Notes: generated by a model not told the origin, from the letters alone. A DNA stretch of 7,281 nt from Methanocorpusculum sp. MCE (GCA_003315675.1 NIZU01000047.1:1-7281), one strand, 5' to 3'; shown: positions 1 through 5,885, counted from the stretch's first letter. A program made the numbers and translations.

Positions 1-83
1 GAGGTGGTTTGCACATGTTTGCGTTATACGTTTGAGACAATAGGTGTTTGTCAAGACTTTTGCGTTGGTTTTCGTCTTTTTTA

Positions 84-117
84 CAGGTAAAGAGACCATA
101 TTTTGGCGCTTTACCTG
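84..117. repeat. 9-base perfect inverted repeat (stem-loop or operator)
   Basis: CAGGTAAAG at 84-92 is the exact reverse complement of CTTTACCTG at 109-117, with a 16-base spacer. Inside the spacer, CCA (96-98) can pair with TGG (104-106), so a longer interrupted hairpin is possible. It follows directly after a T6 tract and precedes a TATA-like element at 119-126. That would suit either a transcript 3' end or a dyad operator over a promoter. The symmetry is seen directly; the function is unknown. Confidence 0.6.
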
Positions 118-230
118 GATATAAAGGTACCGGATGTCAAGAACAATACGGGTAAAAAATTAGCTAACTACTGGATAAGGCGGAGCGTAGGGACGCGACC
201 GAAGGTCAAGAGGGCGGAACTGGAAAAATG

Positions 231-260
231 CGATTCGCGTTTATTCGCGATTATTCGCGG
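231..260. repeat. Three direct repeats of ATTCGCG with 10-base period
   Basis: ATTCGCG occurs at 233-239, 243-249 and 253-259, so the spacing is exactly 10 bases, about one DNA helical turn. The last unit, TTATTCGCGG (251-260), recurs identically at 541-550 on the other side of the tRNA gene. Helically phased copies could place a protein on one face of the DNA. They could also be a slippage product. No function can be assigned. Confidence 0.6.
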
Positions 261-354
261 TGGGATTTCCCATAGTTCCAAAGAATACCTTACACGAAGT
301 CAGAGTAATCCCCGCACCCCGATTCAAAATAAGAAATATAGAATACAAACGTGT

Positions 355-362
355 AAAAAAAA
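355..362 (-). terminator. T8 terminator of tRNA-Leu
   Basis: An uninterrupted run of eight A on the plus strand reads as T8 on the transcribed minus strand, starting 5 bases after the last base of the tRNA. Archaeal RNA polymerase terminates at such oligo-T tracts without needing a strong hairpin, so this is the probable end of the tRNA precursor. Confidence 0.55.
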
Positions 363-367
363 CAAGT

Positions 368-451
368 GCGAAGGAAGGGATTCGAACCCCAGAACTCCTA
401 CGAGACCAGCCCCTGAAGCTGGCGCCTTTAACCTGGCTTGGCTACCTTCGC
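368..451 (-). tRNA. tRNA-Leu(CAG)
   Basis: The 84-base minus-strand sequence folds as a class II tRNA that delivers leucine to CUG codons. The acceptor stem is GCGAAGG/CCTTCGC (445-451 with 368-374), fully paired. The D stem is GCC/GGC with a GG-containing loop. The anticodon stem is CCAGC/GCTGG with loop TTCAGGG, giving anticodon CAG at 413-415. The long variable arm (392-405) contains a CTC/GAG stem, as expected for leucine rather than a class I tRNA. The T loop is the standard TTCGAAT. The T stem TGGGG/CCCTT is the weakest part: it holds one G-U pair and a U-U mismatch next to the acceptor stem. No CCA is encoded (the following bases are ACT), so CCA must be added by nucleotidyltransferase. 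No intron is seen. The gene stands alone, downstream of the acyl-CoA synthetase on the same strand. Confidence 0.93.
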
Positions 452-502
452 AGATAATTTGACTCCTCTGCATTCACAGAGAGATCACTGCACAAACGTG
501 CT

Positions 503-533
503 TTTAGATATTTGATGTTCTGCTAAATATACA
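503..533 (-). promoter_or_regulatory. Candidate TATA boxes for tRNA-Leu
   Basis: Read on the minus strand, two AT-rich boxes lie upstream of the tRNA: TGTATATTTAG (523-533) and CAAATATCTAAA (503-514). A start about 25 bases downstream of each would give a 5' leader of roughly 50 or 30 bases to be removed by RNase P. The sequence cannot show which is used. A small inverted repeat, CTCTG/CAGAG (466-470, 477-481), lies in the leader. Confidence 0.35.
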
Positions 534-545
534 TGCGGTTTTATT

Positions 546-576
546 CGCGGAAAACCGGTTCGTCCGCGGGGAAAAA
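546..576 (-). terminator. Possible 3' end of the acyl-CoA synthetase transcript
   Basis: Downstream of the synthetase stop codon the minus strand has a T5 tract (572-576) followed by a hairpin with 6-base arms (CGCGGA 546-551, TCCGCG 563-568). The hairpin loop contains the palindrome ACCGGT. T-tract plus hairpin suits transcript end formation before the tRNA promoter, but the tract is short and its order (T-run before hairpin) is not the classical bacterial one. Confidence 0.3.
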
Positions 577-628
577 TATCCGTGGATCCGCCGGCTCACG
601 CGCTATTGCCTATTCCAGATCTTGTATC

Positions 629-2320
629 TTACTGATCGCCGTTTCCTTCATTTTCAAAGCGTTTCATCTCGCGCTCACGCAGCTCGCCCCGTCTGATCTT
701 TCCGGAGAACGACTTCGGCAGCTCCGGCAGGAACTCGATGAGTCGTGGATATTTGTATGGTGCGGTCGTCCGCTTCACATACTCCTGGATCTCTTTTGCG
801 AGTTTTTCCGTTGGCGGGTAGCCGTCGTGCAGCACGATGAATGCTTTGATGACCATGCCGCGGATCTCGTCCGGCGAGCCGACAACGGCGCTTTCTTTGA
901 CCGCAGGGTGCTCAAGGAGCGTTGATTCTACCTCGAACGGGGAGATACGGTATCCCGAACTCTTGATCACATCATCGTTTCTGCCGACGAACCAGTAATA
1001 GCCGTCGTCGTCGATACGTGCTTTGTCTCCGGTGTAATACCAGCCGTTCACAAACATCGCCGCGTTTTCTTCCGGATTATTCAGATACTCCTTGACTAAT
1101 CCAACGGGTCTTGGTTTGAGCGATACCGCGATCTTGCCGATGTCTCCCTTCACGACTTCGTTTCCGTCATCGTCATGGAGCTGGATATGCCAGCCCGGGA
1201 CCGGTTTACCCATCGAACCCTGCTTGACTTCCATGCCGGGCAGCGTTGCAATACAGCAGCAGGTCTCGGTCTGTCCGTATCCTTCACGGATGGTAAGGCC
1301 GGTTCCTTCGCGCCAGATACGGATGACCTCCGGATTCAGCGGCTCGCCTGCACTCGTGCATGTTCGAAGTTCGGAGAAGGAGAACTTCTTCATATCGGCG
1401 ATGATCAGCATGCGGTAGATCGTCGGCGGCGCACAGAACGAGGTGATCCCGTAACGCTCGATGAGCGGGAGAAGCTCGGTCGCGTGGAACTTCGTGCGGT
1501 AGTCGTACACGAAAATACAGGCTCCGCAGATCCACTGGCCGTAGATCTTACCCCAGCCGCATTTTGCCCAACCGGTGTCCGAGACCGTGAAGTGGACATC
1601 ATGTTCCGTGAGATCGTGCCAGAACTTCGCCGTGACCGTCTGACCGAGCGGGTGGGCATAATCATGCAGAACCATCTTCGGGTCTTTTGTGGTGCCTGAC
1701 GTGAAGTAGATCAGCATCGGGTCGGTTGAAAGGACCTTACGACCGGTCGAGCTTACCAGTTTCGTCGAGACCGGTGCCGGATATTTGAGTTCGTTCTGGT
1801 AGCCGATCCAGGGAATCGGGACCTTTTCTCCCGGCTTGTCGTCAACGATCATGCGGAGCTGAAGGTGGGGACACTGGGTTGCAACCTCATCCACTTTAGC
1901 CATATTCTCGCTGTCGGTGATGACCATCTTAAAGCCGCCGACCTTAATCCGGTAGGCGATATCCTTGACGGTAAGCATGTGGGGCGACGGACTGTAGACA
2001 GCACCGAGCTTCATGATACCGAGAACCAGGATCCACCACTCGGGAACCCGCGGGAGCATCAGAAGAACACGGTCACCTTTCTGGATGCCGAACTTCATCA
2101 GGATATTTGCCGCCTCGTTCGAGTGGATCATCATGTCCCAGAAGGTGAACTTTTTTTCCTCACCGTCCTGGTTCGTCCATATCATCGCAAGATGATTGCG
2201 GTCGCGTTTTGCCCAGGTGTCAATGACGTCGAACGCAAAATTGTAATGTTTCGGGACATCGATGGAGAAGGTCTTGTAAGTCTCCTCGTAGTCTCCGATG
2301 TTGCCGGTAGCTTCGGTCAT
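629..2320 (-). CDS. AMP-forming acyl-CoA synthetase (short/medium-chain type)
   Basis: This 563-residue protein of the ANL adenylate-forming superfamily activates a carboxylic acid with ATP to an acyl-adenylate, then transfers it to coenzyme A. It is expected in the cytoplasm. The family motifs appear in order: phosphate loop TSGTTKDPK (207-215), adenine-binding GYGQTE (347-352), ribose-binding YTGD (429-432), hinge region GRNDDVIKSSGYR (446-458), and the catalytic C-terminal lysine K541 in SGKIRR. The overall pattern (YFTSGTT then KMVLHD, then SDTGWAKCGWGK) resembles the ACSM/medium-chain branch, including the methanogen enzyme acting on 2-methylbutyrate-like acids, more than classical acetyl-CoA synthetase. 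The true substrate cannot be read from sequence. Length is normal for that branch. Oddities: the phosphate loop has K-D where G-x is usual, and three consecutive cysteines (354-356) follow the GYGQTE motif. The start has no Shine-Dalgarno site. The gene lies 57 bases after moaA on the same strand and may be read from it or from an AT-rich element in the gap. Confidence 0.9.
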   Translation of the reverse strand: MTEATGNIGDYEETYKTFSIDVPKHYNFAFDVIDTWAKRDRNHLAMIWTNQDGEEKKFTFWDMMIHSNEAANILMKFGIQKGDRVLLMLPRVPEWWILVLGIMKLGAVYSPSPHMLTVKDIAYRIKVGGFKMVITDSENMAKVDEVATQCPHLQLRMIVDDKPGEKVPIPWIGYQNELKYPAPVSTKLVSSTGRKVLSTDPMLIYFTSGTTKDPKMVLHDYAHPLGQTVTAKFWHDLTEHDVHFTVSDTGWAKCGWGKIYGQWICGACIFVYDYRTKFHATELLPLIERYGITSFCAPPTIYRMLIIADMKKFSFSELRTCTSAGEPLNPEVIRIWREGTGLTIREGYGQTETCCCIATLPGMEVKQGSMGKPVPGWHIQLHDDDGNEVVKGDIGKIAVSLKPRPVGLVKEYLNNPEENAAMFVNGWYYTGDKARIDDDGYYWFVGRNDDVIKSSGYRISPFEVESTLLEHPAVKESAVVGSPDEIRGMVIKAFIVLHDGYPPTEKLAKEIQEYVKRTTAPYKYPRLIEFLPELPKSFSGKIRRGELREREMKRFENEGNGDQ

Positions 2321-2332
2321 ACGAAATTCTGC

Positions 2333-2366
2333 TTATGTATTGGAGGTATTCTCTAATTAATTCTCT
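2333..2366 (-). promoter_or_regulatory. Possible promoter before the acyl-CoA synthetase
   Basis: The 57-base gap between moaA and the synthetase holds the AT-rich core AATTAATTA flanked by direct TTCTCT copies (plus-strand 2349-2354 and 2361-2366). A TATA element centred near 2356 would start transcription about 10 bases before the ATG at 2320, which agrees with the lack of a Shine-Dalgarno site there. Read-through from moaA is equally possible. Confidence 0.3.
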
Positions 2367-2377
2367 GTGATCGCCGG

Positions 2378-3337
2378 TTATTGCGCAAAAAAATACGGGC
2401 TCCGGTTCTTCACTGCAGCTCCGATCGCTGCTTTGAGTTCATCCCCGTGAAGTCCCCGGATCGATACTTCATTTCCGGTTCGAAGGAGACAGGGTTTCAA
2501 AAGCCCGTCGGAGGTCACGCGAAGCCGGTTACAGTTTGCACAAAATTCCGGGTTGTGCATCGGCCGGACGACCTCGACTAAAGCGCCGTCAACCAGATAC
2601 TTTCTCCGGTGGTGCATGTGTCTCGTCGTTACCTGAGAGGAGTTTTTGGCAAACTTCTCTTCAAGACCCGCAACCATTTCCGGATTTCCATGCACGGCAG
2701 GATCCATGTCGTCCGTCCATCCGTTCAGATCCATCAGTTCGATGATCTGCAGAATGAGATGTTCCCCGCGTGCACGAACATATGCAAGGAAATCATCAAT
2801 TTCATGGTCATTCATCCCTTTCAGGATGACCATGTTCAGTTTGACCGGTGTCAGACCTGCCGCGAGCGCCGCATCGATTCCGTCGAGAACATCTTTTAAT
2901 CTGTCTTTGCCCGTGATTTTCTTATACGTTTCACGGTTCATCGTATCCAGACTTACATTCACCCGGGAAAGGCCCGCTGCTTTGAGATCTTTGGCAAGCT
3001 TTGCCAGATGCGTGCCGTTTGTTGTGAGCGACGACTCAATGTGGTGGGGGATGGATCTGATGATGTCTAAAAGATCGGGCCTGAGAAGAGGTTCTCCTCC
3101 GGTAATTTTTATTGTTTTGATGCCAAGTTCGGCAAAAACACTAATCAGTTCCGATATCTCTTCTTTACTCATCTGAGAAGGACGGTCATCTCTGGTACAG
3201 CCGTTCTCCCCTTCTCCCTCTCTATGACAGTAAATACATCGAAGATCGCATGCACTGGTTACAGCTATCCTGACATTCGATATTGTTCGATTGTATGAGT
3301 CGGTAAGGATATCACTCGCGTCTCTTTCTATCGTCAT
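2378..3337 (-). CDS. moaA: MoaA-type radical SAM GTP 3',8-cyclase
   Basis: MoaA catalyses the first step of molybdopterin biosynthesis, converting GTP to 3',8-cyclo-7,8-dihydro-GTP, which MoaC turns into cyclic pyranopterin phosphate. Methanogens need the cofactor for molybdenum or tungsten formylmethanofuran and formate dehydrogenases. The 319-residue product has the radical SAM cluster motif CDLRCIYC (C30, C34, C37), the SAM-binding GGEP (80-83), and the MoaA-specific second cluster CANC...C (C266, C269, C283; CxxC-x13-C). The paired clusters and the RLRVTSDGLLKPCL stretch separate it from other radical SAM enzymes. Length is typical. The start is supported by an AGGAG Shine-Dalgarno site 6 bases upstream. 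It overlaps the end of the rRNA methyltransferase gene by 26 bases, so the two are probably co-transcribed and translationally coupled. The C-terminus ends SPYFFAQ and lacks the Gly-Gly tail of characterised bacterial and human MoaA; I do not know how general this is in archaea. Confidence 0.9.
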   Translation of the reverse strand: MTIERDASDILTDSYNRTISNVRIAVTSACDLRCIYCHREGEGENGCTRDDRPSQMSKEEISELISVFAELGIKTIKITGGEPLLRPDLLDIIRSIPHHIESSLTTNGTHLAKLAKDLKAAGLSRVNVSLDTMNRETYKKITGKDRLKDVLDGIDAALAAGLTPVKLNMVILKGMNDHEIDDFLAYVRARGEHLILQIIELMDLNGWTDDMDPAVHGNPEMVAGLEEKFAKNSSQVTTRHMHHRRKYLVDGALVEVVRPMHNPEFCANCNRLRVTSDGLLKPCLLRTGNEVSIRGLHGDELKAAIGAAVKNRSPYFFAQ

Positions 3338-3923
3338 TTCCTTCTCCTATGAAGTTCTTTGCAACGATATAACATTCGGTACTTCCCCGGCGGGTTGCCG
3401 TGGAACGGATGACCCGAACCGAGTAGAACTTCTCCTTAACGAGAGCAAGCAGGTCGTTGAAGTCGGAACCCTGGAAGGATTTCATGACCAGATTTCCTCC
3501 CTGCTTAAGAAGCGTGCACGCAAAGATTAGCGCCTCTTCATTGAGACCCATGACCCGGGCCTGATCATACGCTTTTGCTCCCGACAGGTGAGGTGATGCA
3601 TCGCAGACAACTACATTCACGAGCGGCATGGCTTCTCTGACTTTTGCCTGAACGGCAGGGTCGGTAAAATCACCGGTGATCGTGATGACGTTTTCCAGGG
3701 AAACGATAGGATTCTGGTCAACGCCGCAGAGCTGCCCTTCGGTCATCGTTTTCAAAACCTGAAGCCAGCTGCCGGGTGCCGCCCCGAGATCCACCACATT
3801 ATCCGTTGGCCGGATTACATTGAATCGTTCATTGATATCTATGAGTTTGTATGCGGAGCGGGCTCTATACCCGCCCCTCATCGCTTTTCTATATACATTA
3901 TCTTTTGTCCATTGTGATCCCAT
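3312..3923 (-). CDS. rlmE: FtsJ/RlmE-family rRNA 2'-O-methyltransferase
   Basis: This is a SAM-dependent RNA ribose methyltransferase. The family member RlmE methylates a uridine in the A-loop of large-subunit rRNA late in ribosome assembly. Counted from the ATG at 3923, the product has 203 residues. It has the SAM-binding loop DLGAAPGSW (45-53) and the K-D-K-E catalytic tetrad: K26 (RSAYKL), D108 (CDASP), K148 (VMKSF) and E183 (STECY). It is compact, like bacterial RlmE, without an extra RNA-binding domain at either end. An in-frame TTG at 3938 would add five residues, but it overlaps the GGGAGG Shine-Dalgarno site. The ATG sits 7 bases after that site, so the shorter form is chosen. The C-terminus is charged (DDRKRRE) and is encoded by bases that overlap the start of moaA. 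Transcription starts from the divergent region shared with pcna. The rRNA target is taken from the family and could differ. Confidence 0.9.
   Translation of the reverse strand: MGSQWTKDNVYRKAMRGGYRARSAYKLIDINERFNVIRPTDNVVDLGAAPGSWLQVLKTMTEGQLCGVDQNPIVSLENVITITGDFTDPAVQAKVREAMPLVNVVVCDASPHLSGAKAYDQARVMGLNEEALIFACTLLKQGGNLVMKSFQGSDFNDLLALVKEKFYSVRVIRSTATRRGSTECYIVAKNFIGEGNDDRKRRE
3344..3348 (-). promoter_or_regulatory. Shine-Dalgarno site of moaA
   Basis: AGGAG on the minus strand lies 6 bases before the moaA ATG. It sits within the coding sequence of the upstream methyltransferase gene, so moaA can be initiated internally on the shared transcript. Confidence 0.7.
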
Positions 3924-3930
3924 TGTTTTT

Positions 3931-3936
3931 CCTCCC
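3931..3936 (-). promoter_or_regulatory. Shine-Dalgarno site deciding the rlmE start
   Basis: GGGAGG on the minus strand lies 7 bases before the ATG at 3923. The alternative TTG start at 3936-3938 overlaps this element, which argues against it. Confidence 0.75.
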
Positions 3937-3950
3937 AACTTAACGTATAT

Positions 3951-4003
3951 CTTATATGAGCGCGGATATAATTATACTATTAAAGTTTGTCACGCTAATA
4001 TAA
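3951..4003. promoter_or_regulatory. Divergent rlmE/pcna promoter region
   Basis: The 105 bases between the two ATGs contain a perfect 10-base palindrome, TATAATTATA (3967-3976), able to serve as a TATA box in both directions. Two ATATAAG elements, one per strand, point outward (minus 3957-3951, plus 3997-4003). From the outer elements, a start 26-28 bases downstream would fall within a few bases of each ATG and give nearly leaderless mRNAs. From the central palindrome, starts would lie upstream of both Shine-Dalgarno sites. The presence of those sites favours the central element at least for rlmE. Confidence 0.55.
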
Positions 4004-4014
4004 GAGAGTGTGTC

Positions 4015-4020
4015 AAGGGG
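4015..4020 (+). promoter_or_regulatory. Probable Shine-Dalgarno site of pcna
   Basis: AAGGGG lies 8 bases before the ATG at 4029. It supports this start rather than the in-frame GTG at 4008, which would add seven residues not expected at the N-terminus of an archaeal clamp. Confidence 0.5.
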
Positions 4021-4028
4021 TTATATTG

Positions 4029-4772
4029 ATGTTAAAAGCAACCATTGAAGCAGATATTTTCCGTGAGACCATCGATGCGGTTTCAGCACTGGTAAACGAA
4101 TGCCGTCTTCACGTTGACGAGAAGGGAATCAGAACGATCACGGTGGACACCTCCAACGTGGCAATGGTTTCTTTGGAACTCTCTGCATCGGCGTTTATCA
4201 AATTCGCGGCAGAACCCTGTGAAATAGGTCTCGACATAGAAAAGATCAGATCGATGATGTCCATGATCGGAAAGACGGACATCGTCTCTCTCGAACTCGA
4301 CGACTCGGGCAAAAAACTCAAAATCAGTTTCGGCGGATATGAATATTCGATAACCCTGCTTGATACAAAGACCATCCGAAAAGACCCGAACGCGCCGAAC
4401 CTGAATCTGCCGGCAACCTTTGAAGTGCCCGGCGTAATGTTCAATGACGCCATCAAGGCATCTGCGATGGTTTCCGATAAGATCTCCCTTGCCGTTTCCG
4501 CCGATACCTGCGTTTTTACTATGAATGCCGACGGTGATTCCGATCGGATCAAACGCGAACTTGCCGGTGATGATGTGCATTATATTACCTGTGCCGATAC
4601 AAGATCCCTGTTCTCTCTGGACTATCTGAAGGATATGGGCAAATCGATCGGCCGTGCCGAGAAGGTCCAGATCCGTCTGGGCACCGATCATCCGGTCCAG
4701 TTCTCCTTCGTCTATGCAGGCGGCAAGGGGAGTGTGGGCTATCTTCTTGCCCCGAGGATCGAGGCAGATTAA
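4029..4772 (+). CDS. pcn: DNA polymerase sliding clamp (PCNA)
   Basis: PCNA forms a trimeric ring around DNA that tethers the replicative polymerases and recruits FEN1, ligase, RFC and other partners. The 247-residue length is that of archaeal clamps. The start MLKATIEADIFRE matches the usual archaeal opening, in which the first strand leads into helix 1. The interdomain connecting loop lies around residues 111-130 (DTKTIRKDPNAPNLNLP), joining the two similar clamp domains. The C-terminal tail, ending GSVGYLLAPRIEAD, is the strand and tail that help form the partner (PIP-box) pocket. The start at 4029 is preferred over a GTG at 4008 on N-terminal fit and ribosome-site spacing. priL begins 5 bases after the stop codon, so clamp and primase subunit should be made from one transcript. 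Only one clamp gene is visible here, consistent with the homotrimeric form usual in euryarchaea. Confidence 0.95.
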   Translation: MLKATIEADIFRETIDAVSALVNECRLHVDEKGIRTITVDTSNVAMVSLELSASAFIKFAAEPCEIGLDIEKIRSMMSMIGKTDIVSLELDDSGKKLKISFGGYEYSITLLDTKTIRKDPNAPNLNLPATFEVPGVMFNDAIKASAMVSDKISLAVSADTCVFTMNADGDSDRIKRELAGDDVHYITCADTRSLFSLDYLKDMGKSIGRAEKVQIRLGTDHPVQFSFVYAGGKGSVGYLLAPRIEAD

Positions 4773-4777
4773 CATTT

Positions 4778-5842
4778 ATGCGCACATCCGTTGAAAAGCG
4801 CGATCTGGCACATTATCCTTTTTTACCTGAAGCTCAGGGGCTGCTTGCATCCCGCGGAATCAAAGTGGCAGGTCTTTCCGGTTCGAAGATCGGCTGTTCA
4901 TACCTTGACTGCGCCGCTGAACGGGTGATTACGGCACTCGACGGAAAAACCGTCTATCCCGAGTCGGAAGACGATGTTGTTTCCGATATCATAACATATG
5001 TTCTTGCACGGGTGCTCGCCTCGGCCGCAAAAGACAAACGAACAATGGACCGGCTCTGTAAGATGGAGGCCGCCCGTGTTTATGCGTATTTCCATGCCGA
5101 GGAGAACGAGCTTTTGAAAAAGCGTGTCTGCGAGGAACTGGGTCTCGAACTGGGAGACGGTTCGCTTCCGGTGATCCGGTATGTGGAACTTGCGTCCCGC
5201 GTGCGTGATGCGAAGTGGCGGCTGATTAACCGGGACGTTGAATCCGGTTTTGTCTCCGTCTCTTCCGACGAGATGGATGTTTTGATCGCCGAGAGGATAC
5301 GGGCGATCCTCTCCTCCGGTCTGTCGCTCGACATCCCCGAGTCGATCGCAAAGGAGTATCTTCCGTGGAGCGACAAGATCCTTTCTGCCGTGCAGGAGAG
5401 AACACTCGTCGAGTTCGGGGCGATCGACGAGTCGGCGTATCCTCCCTGCATTCAGGCTATGATCGCTGCGGCGGCGGCAGGCGTGAATCTCACGCACTCG
5501 GGCCGTTTTTCCATGACGGCGTTCCTGCATAACGTGGGGATGAACGCCGAGCAGGTTGCGGGGATCTTTGCACGAAGCCCGGATTATAATCCGGATATGA
5601 CAAACTATCAGGTCGATCATATCCTAACGAACGAGTATACCACGCCTTCGTGTGCAACCATGCTGACCCACGGAATCTGCGTTAATAAGGATAGGCTCTG
5701 CGAGTCGGTATCCCATCCGCTGAATTACTACCGCTCGAAAAAGAAGATGCTGGATAAAATGCGGATGAGGGATGAAGCCATGGCAAAGAAAGCAGAGAAG
5801 GCAGAGGGTGAAAACCCCGACGCCGGGTCTCCCGGGCCGTGA
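4778..5842 (+). CDS. priL: DNA primase large subunit PriL (4Fe-4S)
   Basis: PriL is the regulatory subunit of the archaeal/eukaryotic primase. It binds the catalytic PriS subunit and helps start and count out the RNA primer. The 354-residue protein has a helical N-terminal domain (about 1-210) and the conserved iron-sulfur domain after it. The four expected cluster ligands are C224 (YPPCIQAM), C292 (TPSCATM), C301 (HGICVN) and C308 (DRLCESVSHPLNYY). The SVSHPLNYY block after the last cysteine is diagnostic of the family. The C-terminal end (about 320-354) is rich in Lys, Glu and Gly/Pro and is probably disordered. The gene is tightly linked to pcna (5-base gap, weak GGATCGAGG-like ribosome site inside the pcna end), suggesting translational coupling. 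PriS is not in the window. Confidence 0.93.
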   Translation: MRTSVEKRDLAHYPFLPEAQGLLASRGIKVAGLSGSKIGCSYLDCAAERVITALDGKTVYPESEDDVVSDIITYVLARVLASAAKDKRTMDRLCKMEAARVYAYFHAEENELLKKRVCEELGLELGDGSLPVIRYVELASRVRDAKWRLINRDVESGFVSVSSDEMDVLIAERIRAILSSGLSLDIPESIAKEYLPWSDKILSAVQERTLVEFGAIDESAYPPCIQAMIAAAAAGVNLTHSGRFSMTAFLHNVGMNAEQVAGIFARSPDYNPDMTNYQVDHILTNEYTTPSCATMLTHGICVNKDRLCESVSHPLNYYRSKKKMLDKMRMRDEAMAKKAEKAEGENPDAGSPGP

Positions 5843-5852
5843 AGACACTTGG

Positions 5853-5860
5853 TATTTATA
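5853..5860 (+). promoter_or_regulatory. TATA box of pgk (leaderless mRNA likely)
   Basis: TATTTATA lies in the 43-base gap after priL, about 29 bases (centre to ATG) before the pgk start. A start at the usual archaeal distance would fall on or within about 3 bases of the ATG. No Shine-Dalgarno site precedes the ATG. Together these point to a leaderless pgk transcript, with read-through from priL still possible. Confidence 0.5.
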
Positions 5861-5885
5861 GGTACAAAAAGCCAATCTTTTTGAT

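Larger units (their letters stand above)
1..354. other. Intergenic region with short repeats, no convincing gene
   Basis: No credible protein is seen on either strand. Open frames here are short, start with rare codons or run into the antisense of the tRNA gene. What the stretch does hold: a T6 tract at 77-82; a 9-base perfect inverted repeat (CAGGTAAAG 84-92, CTTTACCTG 109-117); a TATA-like ATATAAAG at 119-126; the palindrome TTAGCTAA at 160-167; a small GACC-GAA-GGTC hairpin at 197-207; three ATTCGCG copies spaced exactly 10 bases apart (233-259); and TGGGA/TCCCA arms at 261-272. The first 35 bases could be the 3' end of a gene lying to the left (one plus frame stops at 33-35), but this cannot be decided from so few codons. 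A small RNA starting near 148 is possible but has no positive support. Confidence 0.5.

Noticed and set aside
1..90. Plus-frame open from position 1 to a stop at 88-90, as a possible gene end
   Set aside because: About 29 cysteine-rich codons with no recognisable pattern. Another frame that stops at 33-35 is equally plausible as a gene end, so neither is annotated.
231..260. CRISPR-like array
   Set aside because: The repeats are only 7 bases long with 3-base gaps. There are no spacer-sized intervals and no cas genes in the window.
260..457. Plus-strand 65-residue frame containing EGIRTPELLRDQPLKLAPLTWLG
   Set aside because: It is the antisense of the tRNA-Leu gene. This kind of peptide is a well-known false protein produced by translating tRNA complement strands.
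103..462. Plus-strand 119-residue frame beginning with TTG
   Set aside because: It also runs through the antisense tRNA, has a rare start codon and no ribosome site, and shows no recognisable domain.
3924..3938. Upstream TTG start adding five residues to RlmE
   Set aside because: The TTG overlaps the GGGAGG ribosome site that serves the ATG at 3923.
4008..4028. Upstream GTG start adding seven residues to PCNA
   Set aside because: The extra residues do not fit the archaeal clamp N-terminus, and the AAGGGG site would lie inside the coding sequence.
4083..5620. Minus-strand frames of 230 and 240 residues opposite pcna and priL
   Set aside because: They have no domains, promoter or ribosome site, and they mirror two well-supported genes. 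They are third-base composition artefacts.
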